A DNA stretch of 64,000 bases, from positions 34,322 through 98,321 of the forward strand of contig CALDSD010000098.1 of assembly GCA_937911325.1 (NCBI GenBank), in the 5' to 3' direction. The notes beneath the pieces were generated by a model. That model had not been told where the DNA came from. It made no database searches and saw only the letters and a list, made by a program, of their open reading frames with translations. How positions within the stretch are numbered: position 1 is the first letter of the stretch; the number at the start of each line of letters is the position of its first letter. This DNA comes from an uncultured Neomegalonema sp. Lineage in GTDB: Bacteria > Pseudomonadota > Alphaproteobacteria > Rhodobacterales > Rhodobacteraceae. The position numbers were made by a program, and so were the translations under genes. Below are positions 1-8,843 of this stretch, piece by piece.

Positions 1-38
1 GCGATGGTGCTTGCGAACGGTATCGAGAACAACCGTCG

Positions 39-467
39 TCAGCCGCCGGTATCTGCGACGAAGCCGGCTTGCTCGATCGCGTGAACCGCGCAGATCTCGT
101 CGTTGTCGCCAGTGTCGCCAGTGACCCCGACGGCGCCGATCATCTCGTCGTCGGCCTTGATCAGCACGCCTCCGGGGACGGGCACCAGAGACCCGTGCGA
201 CAGCGTGTTCAGCGCCTGGATGAAATAGGCGTCGATCTTTGCGCGCTCGTAAAGCAACCGCGATCCCGCCCCCATTGAGATCGCGCCGCGGGCCTTTCCC
301 TGGGCGATTTCCGGGCGCAGGTTGCTCGCCCCGTCTTCTCGGGCCAACGTCACCAGATGCCCGCCGCTGTCGAGAACCGCGACGGTGAGAGGCTGTAGAT
401 CAAGCTCGCGTCCGCGTGCGAGAACATCCGCTGCGATCGATTGGGCGGTGATTAGCGGCAGCCTCAT
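39..467 (-). CDS. GlcG/HbpS-family heme-binding-like protein
   Basis: A 142-residue protein of the GlcG/HbpS family (DUF336), seen in the glycine-rich core (GAVGVTGDTGDND) and the typical opening MRLPLITAQ. Members bind heme or cobalamin-type cofactors, or sit in small-molecule catabolic operons; the exact role is usually unknown. The frame stays open upstream to 665, but the ATG at 465-467 fits the family start, and the extra upstream residues do not look like the family. It is divergent from the XRE-cupin regulator at 707 and shares a roughly 240-bp control region with it, so it may be a target of that regulator. Function beyond the family is not inferable. Confidence 0.8.
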   Translation of the reverse strand: MRLPLITAQSIAADVLARGRELDLQPLTVAVLDSGGHLVTLAREDGASNLRPEIAQGKARGAISMGAGSRLLYERAKIDAYFIQALNTLSHGSLVPVPGGVLIKADDEMIGAVGVTGDTGDNDEICAVHAIEQAGFVADTGG

Positions 468-554
468 TTGCGCTCCTGGTCGGCTAAGGTCTCCGTGGGA
501 CGTCTCAAGACGCCCTGATTGTCTGCACTTAGCGGCGTCTGCGACGCCCTTCAA

Positions 555-571
555 ACATCGTTTGCCGATGT
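555..571. promoter_or_regulatory. Inverted repeat between divergent genes, candidate operator
   Basis: ACATCG (555-560) and CGATGT (566-571) form a perfect 6-bp dyad with a 5-bp spacer, inside the divergent region between the glcG-like gene and the XRE-cupin regulator. A second dyad, GTGAAA (640-645) and TTTCAC (660-665), flanks an AT-rich stretch just before the regulator. Either could be an autoregulatory operator for the XRE protein. This is inference from position and symmetry only. Confidence 0.3.
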
Positions 572-706
572 CTAGTCTTGTCGGATGTCCCGCGCCGTCG
601 CCGTGGAACGCGGCGGACGGGCGGCTGATTTGTCGCTCGGTGAAATTTTCGATTGATTTTTTCACGCAGGCTCTTCAGCGTTCACACAGATAATCTGGGT
701 CCAGAA

Positions 707-1324
707 ATGCCTTTAGAGCCAAACGTCGCACGAACAGACACGGGCTTCTCCGACGCTGATTTGAAGTCAGGCGGCCGAGAAAACCTGGGCGCCGATTTGC
801 GTGCGCTGCGGCGGGCGCGCGGCGTGTCGCTCGCCGAGCTGGCCGAAGGAGTGGGACGGTCGATCGGATTTGTGAGCCAGGTCGAGCGCGGCCTCTCTGA
901 TCCATCCATGGACGACTTGCGGCAGATCGCGGCGTTTTACGGCGTGCCGGTGGGGTTGTTTTTCGGGGCCGCGGCCAGCGAGCCGCGCGAGCAAGGCAAG
1001 ATCGTTCGAGCGGCGGCCAGACGCAAACTGGGTCGCGCCGAAAGCGGGCTGATCGAAGAACTTCTGACGCCCGAGCTTGGCGGCGCGTTCGAGATCACGC
1101 GAAGCGAGTTTTCACCAGGCGCGCAGTCGCGGTTGACCCGGCGAGACACCGAGGAAGCCGGATATGTCGTATCGGGTCGGTTCGACATCGCGATCGATGG
1201 CGAGTGGTTCGAGCTTCGAGCGGGCGACAGTTTTCGCGTCGATCATCAGAAATTTCAGTGGCGCAATCCCAGCGCGACCGCGCCTGCGGTCGTGATCTGG
1301 GTGATCGCGCCGCCGATCTATTGA
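707..1324 (+). CDS. XRE-family transcriptional regulator with C-terminal cupin
   Basis: 205 residues from the ATG at 707; a TTG at 653 would add 18 atypical residues. Residues about 27-84 are a helix-turn-helix of the XRE/Cro type (LRALRRARGVSLAELAEGVG, then SQVERGLSDPSM). Residues about 115-203 are a small cupin, expected to sense a ligand. Such HTH-cupin proteins commonly control amine, amino-acid or polyamine catabolism (PuuR-like). Ten bases after it comes a LysE exporter and then the flavoprotein genes on the same strand, so it most likely regulates this cluster and the divergent glcG-like gene. Confidence 0.9.
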   Translation: MPLEPNVARTDTGFSDADLKSGGRENLGADLRALRRARGVSLAELAEGVGRSIGFVSQVERGLSDPSMDDLRQIAAFYGVPVGLFFGAAASEPREQGKIVRAAARRKLGRAESGLIEELLTPELGGAFEITRSEFSPGAQSRLTRRDTEEAGYVVSGRFDIAIDGEWFELRAGDSFRVDHQKFQWRNPSATAPAVVIWVIAPPIY

Positions 1325-1334
1325 GGGCCGGCTG

Positions 1335-1958
1335 ATGGTTGAGACGCTCTTTTCGTTCGAAGCAGCCACTCTGATCGCCTTCATGGGCGCTTGTCTCGTG
1401 CTGTACCTGACGCCCGGCGCCGACATGATGTTTACGATCGCGTCGGGCGCCGCAGGCGGGCCTGCCGTCGGTGTGGCGGCGGCGATGGGCATCAGCCTTG
1501 GGGTCTTGGTCCATGTCAGCCTCGCCGCAGCGGGGCTGAGCGCTTTGATCCTCGCCTACCCGGCGGCCTACGACGTCGTCCGATATGTCGGGGCGGCGTA
1601 CCTGTTGTACCTGGCGGTTCAGATGTGGCGGTCGGGCCCCGTCGAACAGGCGGTTGGCGGCGCGCGCCGCATGCGCCGAGCGTTTGCCCGAGGGTTCCTC
1701 ACCAACATTCTGAACCCGAAAGTCGCGCTGTTCGTTCTGGCGTTTCTTCCGCAGTTTGCGGATCCGGCCCTGGGACCCGTCTGGAAGCAGATCATCGTCC
1801 TTGGGCTTCTTCTGACACTGGGCGGGATCGTCACGGACGGAACGATCGGCGCGCTCGCCGGCGCGCTGTCCGAGCGGATCCGGAAAAGCGCGACGGTCAT
1901 GAACAAGGCCGCATCGGTCATCTTAGGCGGGCTGGCGGCCCGCTTGGCAATCGATTGA
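1335..1958 (+). CDS. LysE/RhtB-family amino-acid exporter
   Basis: A 207-residue inner-membrane protein with about six hydrophobic segments. It shows the LysE/RhtB signature near the N terminus (LTPGADMMFTIASG) and the conserved FLTNILNPKVALFVLAFLPQF stretch around residues 120-140. The family exports amino acids or small amines by proton antiport. It starts 10 bp after the regulator and ends 25 bp before the first oxidoreductase, so it is probably co-transcribed with them and may export a product or relieve build-up of an intermediate such as glycine, sarcosine or methionine. The substrate is not readable from sequence. Confidence 0.9.
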   Translation: MVETLFSFEAATLIAFMGACLVLYLTPGADMMFTIASGAAGGPAVGVAAAMGISLGVLVHVSLAAAGLSALILAYPAAYDVVRYVGAAYLLYLAVQMWRSGPVEQAVGGARRMRRAFARGFLTNILNPKVALFVLAFLPQFADPALGPVWKQIIVLGLLLTLGGIVTDGTIGALAGALSERIRKSATVMNKAASVILGGLAARLAID

Positions 1959-1983
1959 AACTTTAAAGAGTGGGAGGACAGTC

Positions 1984-4437
1984 ATGGCGGATCTGCCAAC
2001 GACAGCGCGGGTTGTGATCATCGGGGGCGGCTCGGTCGGCGCCTCGTGCCTCTATCATCTTGCCCTGAAAGGATGGACGGATTGCGTCCTGATCGAGAAG
2101 AACGAGCTGACCTCGGGCTCGACCTGGCACGCGGCCGGCAACGTGCCGACCTTCTCGGCTTCGTGGTCGGTCATGAACATGCAGCGCTATTCGACCGAAC
2201 TCTATCGCAAGCTAGGCGAAGCGGTCGACTACCCGATGAACTACCACGTGACTGGTTCGATCCGGCTGGGCCACTCGAAGAACCGGATGATGGAGTTCGA
2301 GCGCGTCGTCAGCATGGGCAAGCATCAGGGCCTGTCGATGGAAATGTGTTCGACGCAGGATCTGAAAGACCGTTATCCGTTTCTGGAGACGCATGACCTG
2401 GCGGGTGGTCTTTACGACCCGTCCGACGGCGATATCGACCCCGCGCAGCTGACCCAGGCGCTGGCGAAAGGCGCACGCGACTTGGGCGCCAAGATCACTC
2501 GGTTCTGCAGCGTCACCGGCGCGCGCCGGGAAAACGGCGAGTGGGTTCTCGGACTTGAAGCCAACGACGGAACGACCGGTGAGATCCGCTGCGAGTACGT
2601 CGTGAACGCGGCGGGGTATCGGGCCCAGGAGGTCGGCGCGATGTTCGGCCGATTTGTGCCGATGGTGACGATGTCTCACCAATACATGCTGACCGATCCG
2701 GTGCCGGAGCTGGAGGCCTGGAGCGCCGAGCATGGCGGCAAGCTGCCGCTGCTGCGCGACGTCGACAGCTCATACTACCTGCGTCAGGAGAAGACCGGCT
2801 TCAACCTCGGCCCCTATGAGCGGAACTGCCGCGCGCATTGGACGACGCCGCAAGACCCGATGCCGGCGGATTTCTCGTTCCAGCTTTACGAGGACGATCT
2901 CGAGCGGCTGGAATGGTACATCGAAGACGCGATGGCGCGCGTGCCGCTGCTCGGTTCGGTGGGTGTGAACAAGGTCATCAACGGTCCCATCCCCTACATG
3001 CCGGACGGCAACCCGAATGTCGGCCCGATGCCCGGCGTGCCGAACGCGTTCGAGGCCTGCGTCTTCACCTTCGGCATCGCCCAGGCCGGCGGCGCCGGCA
3101 AGGTGCTGGCGGAATGGGTCGTCGAGGGCGGCACCGAATGGGACATGTGGTCCTGCGATCCCAGACGCTTCACCGGATACGCCGACCAGGCCTACGCCAA
3201 CGCGAAAGGCATGGAGATCTACGGCCACGAATACGCGATGCACTATCCGTTCTACGAGTGGCCCGACGGCCGTCCGGCGCGGAAGTCGCCCGTGCATGAC
3301 CGCGTCGCCGAACTCGGCGCGCAGTTTGGCGAGTTTGGCGGTTGGGAGCGCGCCGTCTGGTTCGCGGAGCCAGGCGACGACGTCGCGCTCGAATCCCGCG
3401 AGACCTGGTCGCGCAACGGCCCTTGGGAGCCGCGCGTGAAAGCCGAATGCGAGGCGGTCCGCGACGGGGTCGGCGTCCTCGATCTCCCGGGCTTCGCTCG
3501 GTTCAAGGTTGCAGGAGCCGGCGCTGATGAATGGCTGCGCGGCCTTGCGACCGGCGCGCTTCCGAAAATCGGGCGCGTGGGTCTGGTCTACTTCGCCGAC
3601 CAGCGTGGACGGATCGTCACCGAGATGTCGGTGACCCGCGAGGCGGAGGACCAATTCATCCTGGTCACCGCCGCCGCTGCGGAATGGCACGACCTCGACT
3701 GGTTGAAGCGGCATGTGCCCGGCGGTTCGGCGATCACGATCGAGAACTGGACCGAACGGATGTCGACCCTGATCGTCGCGGGGCCGAAATCGCGTGATCT
3801 GCTGTCGGGGATCTCGACCGGCGATCTCTCGTTGCCATGGCTCAGCTTTCAGGAGGCCGAAGTGGCCGGACGCTGGGCCGCTCTCTTGCGCGTGTCCTTC
3901 GCTGGCGAACTGGGGTGGGAGATCCATGCCGAGAACGCGGACATCCCTGCGATCTACGAGGCCGTCGTCGCCGCCGGCGCCAAACCGTTCGGGATGTACG
4001 CGCTCAACTCGTTGCGGATCGAGAAGACGTACCGCGCCTGGAAGGGCGATCTTTCGACCGACTACACGCTGTTCCAGGGCGGGCTCGACCGGTTCGTGAA
4101 GCTCGACAAGGCGCAGGACTTCCCGGGCAAACAAGCGCTGATGAGCGAGAAGCAACAAGGGGTCACAAAGCGTTTCGCGCCGATGATCGTTCAGGCGAAC
4201 GGATGCGACGCGCCGTACATGTCGATCGTCTGGAAAGGCGACGAGATCGTCGGCGAGACCACGTCCGGCGCCTGGGGGTATCGGGTGAACGCCTCGGTCG
4301 CTCTCGCGATGTTGCGCGCCGACTGCGCCGAGCCGGGCACGGAGCTCGAAGTCGAGATCTTCGGCGAACGCATGAAGGCGGTCGTGCAAAAGGACGAACC
4401 GCTTTGGGATCCGCAGAACGAAAGACTGCGGTCATGA
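1984..4437 (+). CDS. FAD-dependent oxidoreductase with GcvT domains (dimethylglycine/sarcosine dehydrogenase-like)
   Basis: 817 residues. An N-terminal DAO domain (about 1-370) has the dinucleotide motif IIGGGSVGA. The motif STWHAAG has His49 in the position that carries covalently bound FAD in mammalian dimethylglycine dehydrogenase. A linker follows (about 370-425), then a tetrahydrofolate-binding GcvT domain (about 430-700) and GcvT C-terminal barrel (about 710-800). Family members oxidatively demethylate N-methylated glycine derivatives and pass the one-carbon unit to folate. The next gene, a homocysteine methyltransferase, overlaps its stop by 4 bp, implying translational coupling. A second paralogue lies at 6078. 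The exact substrate (dimethylglycine, sarcosine or another methylamine) is not determined by sequence. Confidence 0.9.
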   Translation: MADLPTTARVVIIGGGSVGASCLYHLALKGWTDCVLIEKNELTSGSTWHAAGNVPTFSASWSVMNMQRYSTELYRKLGEAVDYPMNYHVTGSIRLGHSKNRMMEFERVVSMGKHQGLSMEMCSTQDLKDRYPFLETHDLAGGLYDPSDGDIDPAQLTQALAKGARDLGAKITRFCSVTGARRENGEWVLGLEANDGTTGEIRCEYVVNAAGYRAQEVGAMFGRFVPMVTMSHQYMLTDPVPELEAWSAEHGGKLPLLRDVDSSYYLRQEKTGFNLGPYERNCRAHWTTPQDPMPADFSFQLYEDDLERLEWYIEDAMARVPLLGSVGVNKVINGPIPYMPDGNPNVGPMPGVPNAFEACVFTFGIAQAGGAGKVLAEWVVEGGTEWDMWSCDPRRFTGYADQAYANAKGMEIYGHEYAMHYPFYEWPDGRPARKSPVHDRVAELGAQFGEFGGWERAVWFAEPGDDVALESRETWSRNGPWEPRVKAECEAVRDGVGVLDLPGFARFKVAGAGADEWLRGLATGALPKIGRVGLVYFADQRGRIVTEMSVTREAEDQFILVTAAAAEWHDLDWLKRHVPGGSAITIENWTERMSTLIVAGPKSRDLLSGISTGDLSLPWLSFQEAEVAGRWAALLRVSFAGELGWEIHAENADIPAIYEAVVAAGAKPFGMYALNSLRIEKTYRAWKGDLSTDYTLFQGGLDRFVKLDKAQDFPGKQALMSEKQQGVTKRFAPMIVQANGCDAPYMSIVWKGDEIVGETTSGAWGYRVNASVALAMLRADCAEPGTELEVEIFGERMKAVVQKDEPLWDPQNERLRS

Positions 4438-5366
4438 GCCAGGTTGTCCTCCTTGACGGCGGAATGGGCCAGGAGTTGATCCGCCGCGGAGGGCAGCCGG
4501 CGACGCCGCTATGGGCGACGCAATTGCTGATAGACAGTCCCGGGCTCGTCGCGCAGGTCCACGAAGCGTACGCCGACGCCGGGGCGACGGTTGCGACCAC
4601 CAACACCTACGCGATCCATCGAGATCGATTGCGCGGCTCCGACAGCAACCACTACGCTGCTGACGGGGTCGACATGGCAAACATCGAGGATCAGTTCGAG
4701 CAGCTTCTGCTCGCCGCTGTCGCCGAGGCCGATCCAGTGCGAGATCGAAGCCAGGTCGCAGGTTCAATCGGACCGCTCGGCGCAAGTTACCGCCCCGATC
4801 TGCATCCTGACCAGAAGAGGGCGGTCGATCTTTTCTCTGAGATTGCGGGCATCCTGGCTCCGACGGTCGATATCCTGCTCTTCGAGACCATTCCATCGAT
4901 CGAAGCCGCTCGGCACTCGCTGGCGGCGGGGCGGCGCACCGATCGCCCGGTCTGGCTTTCATTCACTGCGAATGACGAGGATGGAAGCCGTTTGCGCTCT
5001 GGCGAGCCCGTCGCTGAAGCGGCTCGGATCGCAGCCGAAGCGGACGCAGCTTTGATCAACTGCTCGCGACCTGAAGCGATTCCAGCGGCGCTAGAGGCCA
5101 TCTCGGGCGCTGGCGTGCCCTTCGGCGCCTATGGCAACGGCTTCACAAAGATCGCGCAGGAGTTCATCGACGGCGGTTCGACGGCCACCTCGCTGGAGGC
5201 GCGCGAAGACCTCGGCCCCGACGCCTACGCCGACCATGCGCTGGCCTGGGTCGAGCAGGGCGCGTCAATCGTCGGCGGGTGCTGTGAGGTTGGCCCCGAG
5301 CACATCTCCCGGCTTCGCGACCGGTTGGTCGAGGCCGGCCATGAGATCACCAGGAGGCTAGGGTGA
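4434..5366 (+). CDS. Homocysteine S-methyltransferase family protein
   Basis: 310 residues, starting at the ATG in an ATGA overlap with the preceding flavoprotein. Family features are DGGMGQEL at residues 8-15, TNTY at 56-59, and the three zinc cysteines Cys210 (INCS) and Cys283/Cys284 (GGCCE). These enzymes move a methyl group from S-methylmethionine, betaine or another donor to homocysteine, giving methionine. It is single-domain, without the cobalamin modules of MetH. Coupling to a demethylating flavoprotein and nearness to an MttB-type gene suggest it may take a methyl group from the same quaternary amine. Whether it is betaine-dependent or S-methylmethionine-dependent cannot be told. The following LysE gene overlaps its stop (GTGA). 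Confidence 0.9.
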   Translation: MSQVVLLDGGMGQELIRRGGQPATPLWATQLLIDSPGLVAQVHEAYADAGATVATTNTYAIHRDRLRGSDSNHYAADGVDMANIEDQFEQLLLAAVAEADPVRDRSQVAGSIGPLGASYRPDLHPDQKRAVDLFSEIAGILAPTVDILLFETIPSIEAARHSLAAGRRTDRPVWLSFTANDEDGSRLRSGEPVAEAARIAAEADAALINCSRPEAIPAALEAISGAGVPFGAYGNGFTKIAQEFIDGGSTATSLEAREDLGPDAYADHALAWVEQGASIVGGCCEVGPEHISRLRDRLVEAGHEITRRLG

Positions 5367-6004
5367 GCGTCGAGGCGTATCTGTTGTATCTGGCGGTGCT
5401 CGCCGCGTTTTTCGCGACCCCGCCTGACACCAGTCAGCTTTTGATCATCTCAAACAGCTTGCGGCACGGTGTTCGACGGAGCCTTGCCACAGTCGCCGGA
5501 GACCTGACGGCGAACAGCTTGCAGATGACCGCGGCGGCCTTCGGTTTGACCGCTGTCATCGCAACCTCGGCCGATGCTTTGACGGTCGTGAAGTGGCTGG
5601 GCGTGGGCTACTTGGTCTGGATCGGGATCAGGTTGATGCGCTCGACCGGTCAAAGGGACCCCGTCGCCTCCGCAGCTGAGGCTCGACCCATAGTGCTGTT
5701 TCGTCAGGGTTTCCTCACGTCCGCCGCAAATCCATATGCTGTGATCTTTTTCGGCGCGCTGTTCCCGCAGTTTCTCGATCCCGCTCTGCCGATCTGGCCG
5801 CAATTGCTGATCCTCGGCGTCACTTACCTGGTCGTTGACGGCGTTTTGCTGGTGCTGTGGGGCTGGGCGGCTGTGAAAGCGGTTGGCCGTCTGCGCAGCT
5901 TTGGCGGCGTTTGGGTCAATCGGCTTTCAGGCGCTCTCATGATCGGCGCCGCCGCGCTGCTGGCCAGCAAAGATCTCGCCGATGTGAAAGCCGCGCCGGA
6001 ATGA
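5363..6004 (+). CDS. Second LysE-family translocator
   Basis: 213 residues, with a GTG start inside the GTGA overlap with the homocysteine methyltransferase gene. About six membrane segments are visible, and the LysE-type stretch FLTSAANPYAVIFFGALFPQF is present. The usual LTPGP-like N-terminal motif reads FFATPPDTSQLLIISNSL, so it belongs to a different subgroup from the exporter at 1335. Its tight coupling to the methyltransferase makes export of a pathway product (for instance methionine or an N-methylated amino acid) a reasonable guess, but only a guess. Confidence 0.88.
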   Translation: MSVEAYLLYLAVLAAFFATPPDTSQLLIISNSLRHGVRRSLATVAGDLTANSLQMTAAAFGLTAVIATSADALTVVKWLGVGYLVWIGIRLMRSTGQRDPVASAAEARPIVLFRQGFLTSAANPYAVIFFGALFPQFLDPALPIWPQLLILGVTYLVVDGVLLVLWGWAAVKAVGRLRSFGGVWVNRLSGALMIGAAALLASKDLADVKAAPE

Positions 6005-6077
6005 GACATCCGCAACAAACCAACCGGCTCAGCCCGGCGCTCTCCCATCCGTCGCAACGTCCGCACGAGGTTTCGTC

Positions 6078-8537
6078 ATGACGCTTCCAACCAAAGCCCG
6101 CGCCGTCATTGTCGGAGGCGGGGTCTCCGGCTGTTCTGTCGCCTACCATCTGGCGAAACTCGGTTGGACCGACATCGTGCTGCTTGAGCGCAAGCAGCTG
6201 ACCTGCGGGACGACCTGGCACGCCGCGGGGCTGATCGGACAGCTGCGCGCAAGTCAGAACATGACGCGCCTCGCCAAGTACTCGGCCGACCTCTACGTCA
6301 AGCTCGAGGAAGAAACCGGCGTCGCCACCGGCATGAAGCAAAACGGGTCGCTGACCGTGGCGCTGACCGAGGCGCGCAAGGAGGAAATCTATCGTCAGGC
6401 GGCGATGGCGCGGGCGTTTGACGTCGATGCGCGCGAGATCTCGCCCGAAGAGGCGAAAGAGTTCTATCCGCATCTCAACATCGAAGGCGTCGTCGGTGCG
6501 GTCCATCTGCCGCTCGACGGCCAGTCCGATCCGGCGAACATCGCGCTCGCGCTCGCCAAGGGCGCCCGTCAGCGCGGAGCTCAGATCGTCGAGGGCGTCA
6601 AGGTGACGGGGGTGCGTCAGGCGAACGGCCGCGTGACCGGCGTCGCGTGGGAGAAAGACGGAGAGCAGGGCCAGATCGACGCAGACGTCGTCGTCAATTG
6701 CGCGGGCATGTGGGCGCGCGACTTTGGCGCGATGTCCGGGGTGAACGTCCCGCTGCACGCCTGCGAGCATTTCTACATCGTCTCCGAGCCAATCAAGGAT
6801 CTGACCCAGCTCCCAGTGCTGCGCGTGCCGGACGAGTGCGCCTATTACAAGGAAGACGCGGGCAAGATGATGCTCGGCGCCTTTGAGCCAAAGTCGAAGC
6901 CCTGGCCGGCGCTCGGCGACAAGCGCGGCATCCCGGAGGACTTCTGCTTCGATCAGCTGCCCGAGGACTTTGACCACTTCGAACCGATCCTCGAGATGGC
7001 GGTGAACCGGATGCCGATGTTGGCCGAAGCCGGCATCCACACCTTCTTCAACGGCCCCGAAAGCTTCACGCCGGACGACCGCTACTATCTCGGCGAGGCG
7101 CCGGAGCTGAAGGGCTATTACGTCGCCTGCGGGTACAACTCGATCGGGATCGTCAGCTCCGGCGGCGCCGGCATGGCGCTCGCGCAGTGGATCGAGGATG
7201 GCGAGCCGCCCTTCGATCTGTGGGAGGTCGACATTCGTCGGGCTCAACCTTTCCAGAGCAACCGAACCTATCTGCGGGAGCGTGTCTCCGAAACGCTCGG
7301 GCTGCTTTACGCGGATCACTATCCGTATCGCCAACCCGAGACGGCGCGCGGCGTGCGGCGCTCGGCCCTGCATGAACATCTCAAGGCCCGCGGCGCGTGC
7401 TTTGGGGAAACCGCCGGGTGGGAGCGCGCGAACTGGTACGCCAAGCCGGGCCAGAACGCCGAGTACGAGTACAGCTGGGGACGGCAGAACTGGTTTGAGA
7501 ACTCCGCCGAAGAGCATCGCGCGGTGCGCGAGGCGGTGGGCATGTACGACATGTCCTCCTTCGGCAAGATCCGTGCGGAAGGCCCGGATGCGGAGACGCT
7601 GCTCAACCGGATTTGCGGGGCGCAGATGGCCGTGCCGGTCGGCAAGATCGCCTACACTCAGTTCCTCAACGAAAAGGGCGGGATCGAGTCGGACGTGACC
7701 GTGACGCGCCTGGCGGAAGACGTCTATGTGATCGTCACGCCTGCGGCGACGGTGGTGCGCGACATGGCGTGGCTCAAGCGCCAGGTCGGGGACGCCCGCG
7801 TCGTCTTCACGGACGTCACGTCCGGCGAGGGCGTGCTTGCGGTGATGGGACCGAACAGCAGGGCGCTGTTGTCGACCGTCAGCCCGAACGACTTCTCAAA
7901 TGACGCTCACCCCTTCGGCTGGGCGCGTCCGATCGAGATCGGCATGGGCCTCGCCCGGGCGCATCGGGTCACTTACGTGGGCGAGCTCGGTTGGGAGATT
8001 TACGCGCCAACCGATCAGATCGCTCACGTGTTTGAGACGCTGGAGCAGGCGGGCGCCGACCATGGTCTGAAGCTCTGCGGCATGCATATGATGGACAGCT
8101 GCCGGATCGAGAAAGCCTTCCGGCATTTCGGCCATGACATCACCGACGAGGACCATGTGCTCGAAGCCGGGCTTGGATTCGCAGTGAAAACGGACAAGCC
8201 CGACTTCATCGGCCGTGACGCCGTCCTGAGAAAGAAAGAGGCTGGGGTGTCGCGGCGGATGCTGCAATTCCGGCTGACCGAACCCGAGCCGCTGCTCTAT
8301 CACAACGAGCCGGTGCTCCGGGACGGCGAGATTGTCGGATATCTCTCCTCCGGCAACTATGGGCATACCTTGGGGGCGGCGATCGGGATGGGCTATGTGC
8401 CGTGCGCTCAGCCGGGCGAAAGCGCGGAGAGCTTGCTTGGATCGACTTACGAGATCGACATCGCCGGAACGAGGGTCCGCGCCGAGGCGTCGCTCAAACC
8501 GATGTATGACCCGAAGTCGGAACGCGTGAAGGCGTAA
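6078..8537 (+). CDS. Second FAD-dependent oxidoreductase with GcvT domains
   Basis: 819 residues with the same layout as the gene at 1984: a DAO flavin domain (VGGGVSGCSVAYHLAKLGW), TTWHAAG with His48 as the likely covalent FAD site, then a folate-binding GcvT domain and GcvT C-terminal barrel from about residue 430. After TTWHAAG it continues LIGQLRASQNMTRL, close to the canonical dimethylglycine/sarcosine dehydrogenase pattern, whereas the first paralogue differs here (NVPTFSASWSVMNM). The pair may therefore act on successive or different N-methyl substrates. A 73-bp gap separates it from the LysE gene. Likely cytoplasmic, since no signal peptide is visible. Confidence 0.9.
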   Translation: MTLPTKARAVIVGGGVSGCSVAYHLAKLGWTDIVLLERKQLTCGTTWHAAGLIGQLRASQNMTRLAKYSADLYVKLEEETGVATGMKQNGSLTVALTEARKEEIYRQAAMARAFDVDAREISPEEAKEFYPHLNIEGVVGAVHLPLDGQSDPANIALALAKGARQRGAQIVEGVKVTGVRQANGRVTGVAWEKDGEQGQIDADVVVNCAGMWARDFGAMSGVNVPLHACEHFYIVSEPIKDLTQLPVLRVPDECAYYKEDAGKMMLGAFEPKSKPWPALGDKRGIPEDFCFDQLPEDFDHFEPILEMAVNRMPMLAEAGIHTFFNGPESFTPDDRYYLGEAPELKGYYVACGYNSIGIVSSGGAGMALAQWIEDGEPPFDLWEVDIRRAQPFQSNRTYLRERVSETLGLLYADHYPYRQPETARGVRRSALHEHLKARGACFGETAGWERANWYAKPGQNAEYEYSWGRQNWFENSAEEHRAVREAVGMYDMSSFGKIRAEGPDAETLLNRICGAQMAVPVGKIAYTQFLNEKGGIESDVTVTRLAEDVYVIVTPAATVVRDMAWLKRQVGDARVVFTDVTSGEGVLAVMGPNSRALLSTVSPNDFSNDAHPFGWARPIEIGMGLARAHRVTYVGELGWEIYAPTDQIAHVFETLEQAGADHGLKLCGMHMMDSCRIEKAFRHFGHDITDEDHVLEAGLGFAVKTDKPDFIGRDAVLRKKEAGVSRRMLQFRLTEPEPLLYHNEPVLRDGEIVGYLSSGNYGHTLGAAIGMGYVPCAQPGESAESLLGSTYEIDIAGTRVRAEASLKPMYDPKSERVKA

Positions 8538-8843
8538 AACCGTCCGTTTGCGTTCGGTGCGCGTGGCTGCGCGCCGCGCCTTCGTCCGCGCCGCCGGGAC
8601 GTCAAGAAGGGCTTCGGCGCGCCAACTGTCTGAAAAACGACGCTTATGCCGCAAACGGACCATTCTGCCCGCCCGAATTGCGTTTCGGTATGGGAGTGAA
8701 TGACGACGAGCCGCCAATGTTCGACGACGATCCTCTGATTGAACTGGTCTCGCGCGCCATCGGCGCGGGGCGCGGTCGTGCGGCCCGAGGCTCTCCCTCC
8801 CTGGCTTCGATATGGTCGAATGCAGCCTCGGGAGGAGTGAAAG
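8538..8843 (+). promoter_or_regulatory. 306-bp non-coding leader before the MttB-like gene, with stem-loop over the ribosome site
   Basis: No convincing gene lies here. A perfect 9-bp stem, CCCGAGGCT (8784-8792) with AGCCTCGGG (8824-8832), encloses a small TTCGA/TCGAA hairpin (8806-8820). The right arm runs into the Shine-Dalgarno GGAGGAG (8831-8837), 6 nt before the ATG at 8844, so folding could mask it. Further upstream, GTCCGTTTGCG (8542-8552) is the exact reverse complement of CGCAAACGGAC (8650-8660). I see no cobalamin-riboswitch core. Regulatory use is inferred from the geometry only. Confidence 0.4.

Noticed and set aside
1..38. End of a further gene upstream of the GlcG-like gene
   Set aside because: Too short to assign; nothing recognisable in these bases.
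2770..4389. Long minus-strand open frame (539 residues) opposite the first flavoprotein
   Set aside because: It is antisense to a well supported gene; its His/Arg-rich translation matches no family and results from high GC at third positions.
8538..8843. Cobalamin riboswitch before the MttB-like gene
   Set aside because: The B12-box core (GCCACTG) is absent; only simple hairpins are visible.
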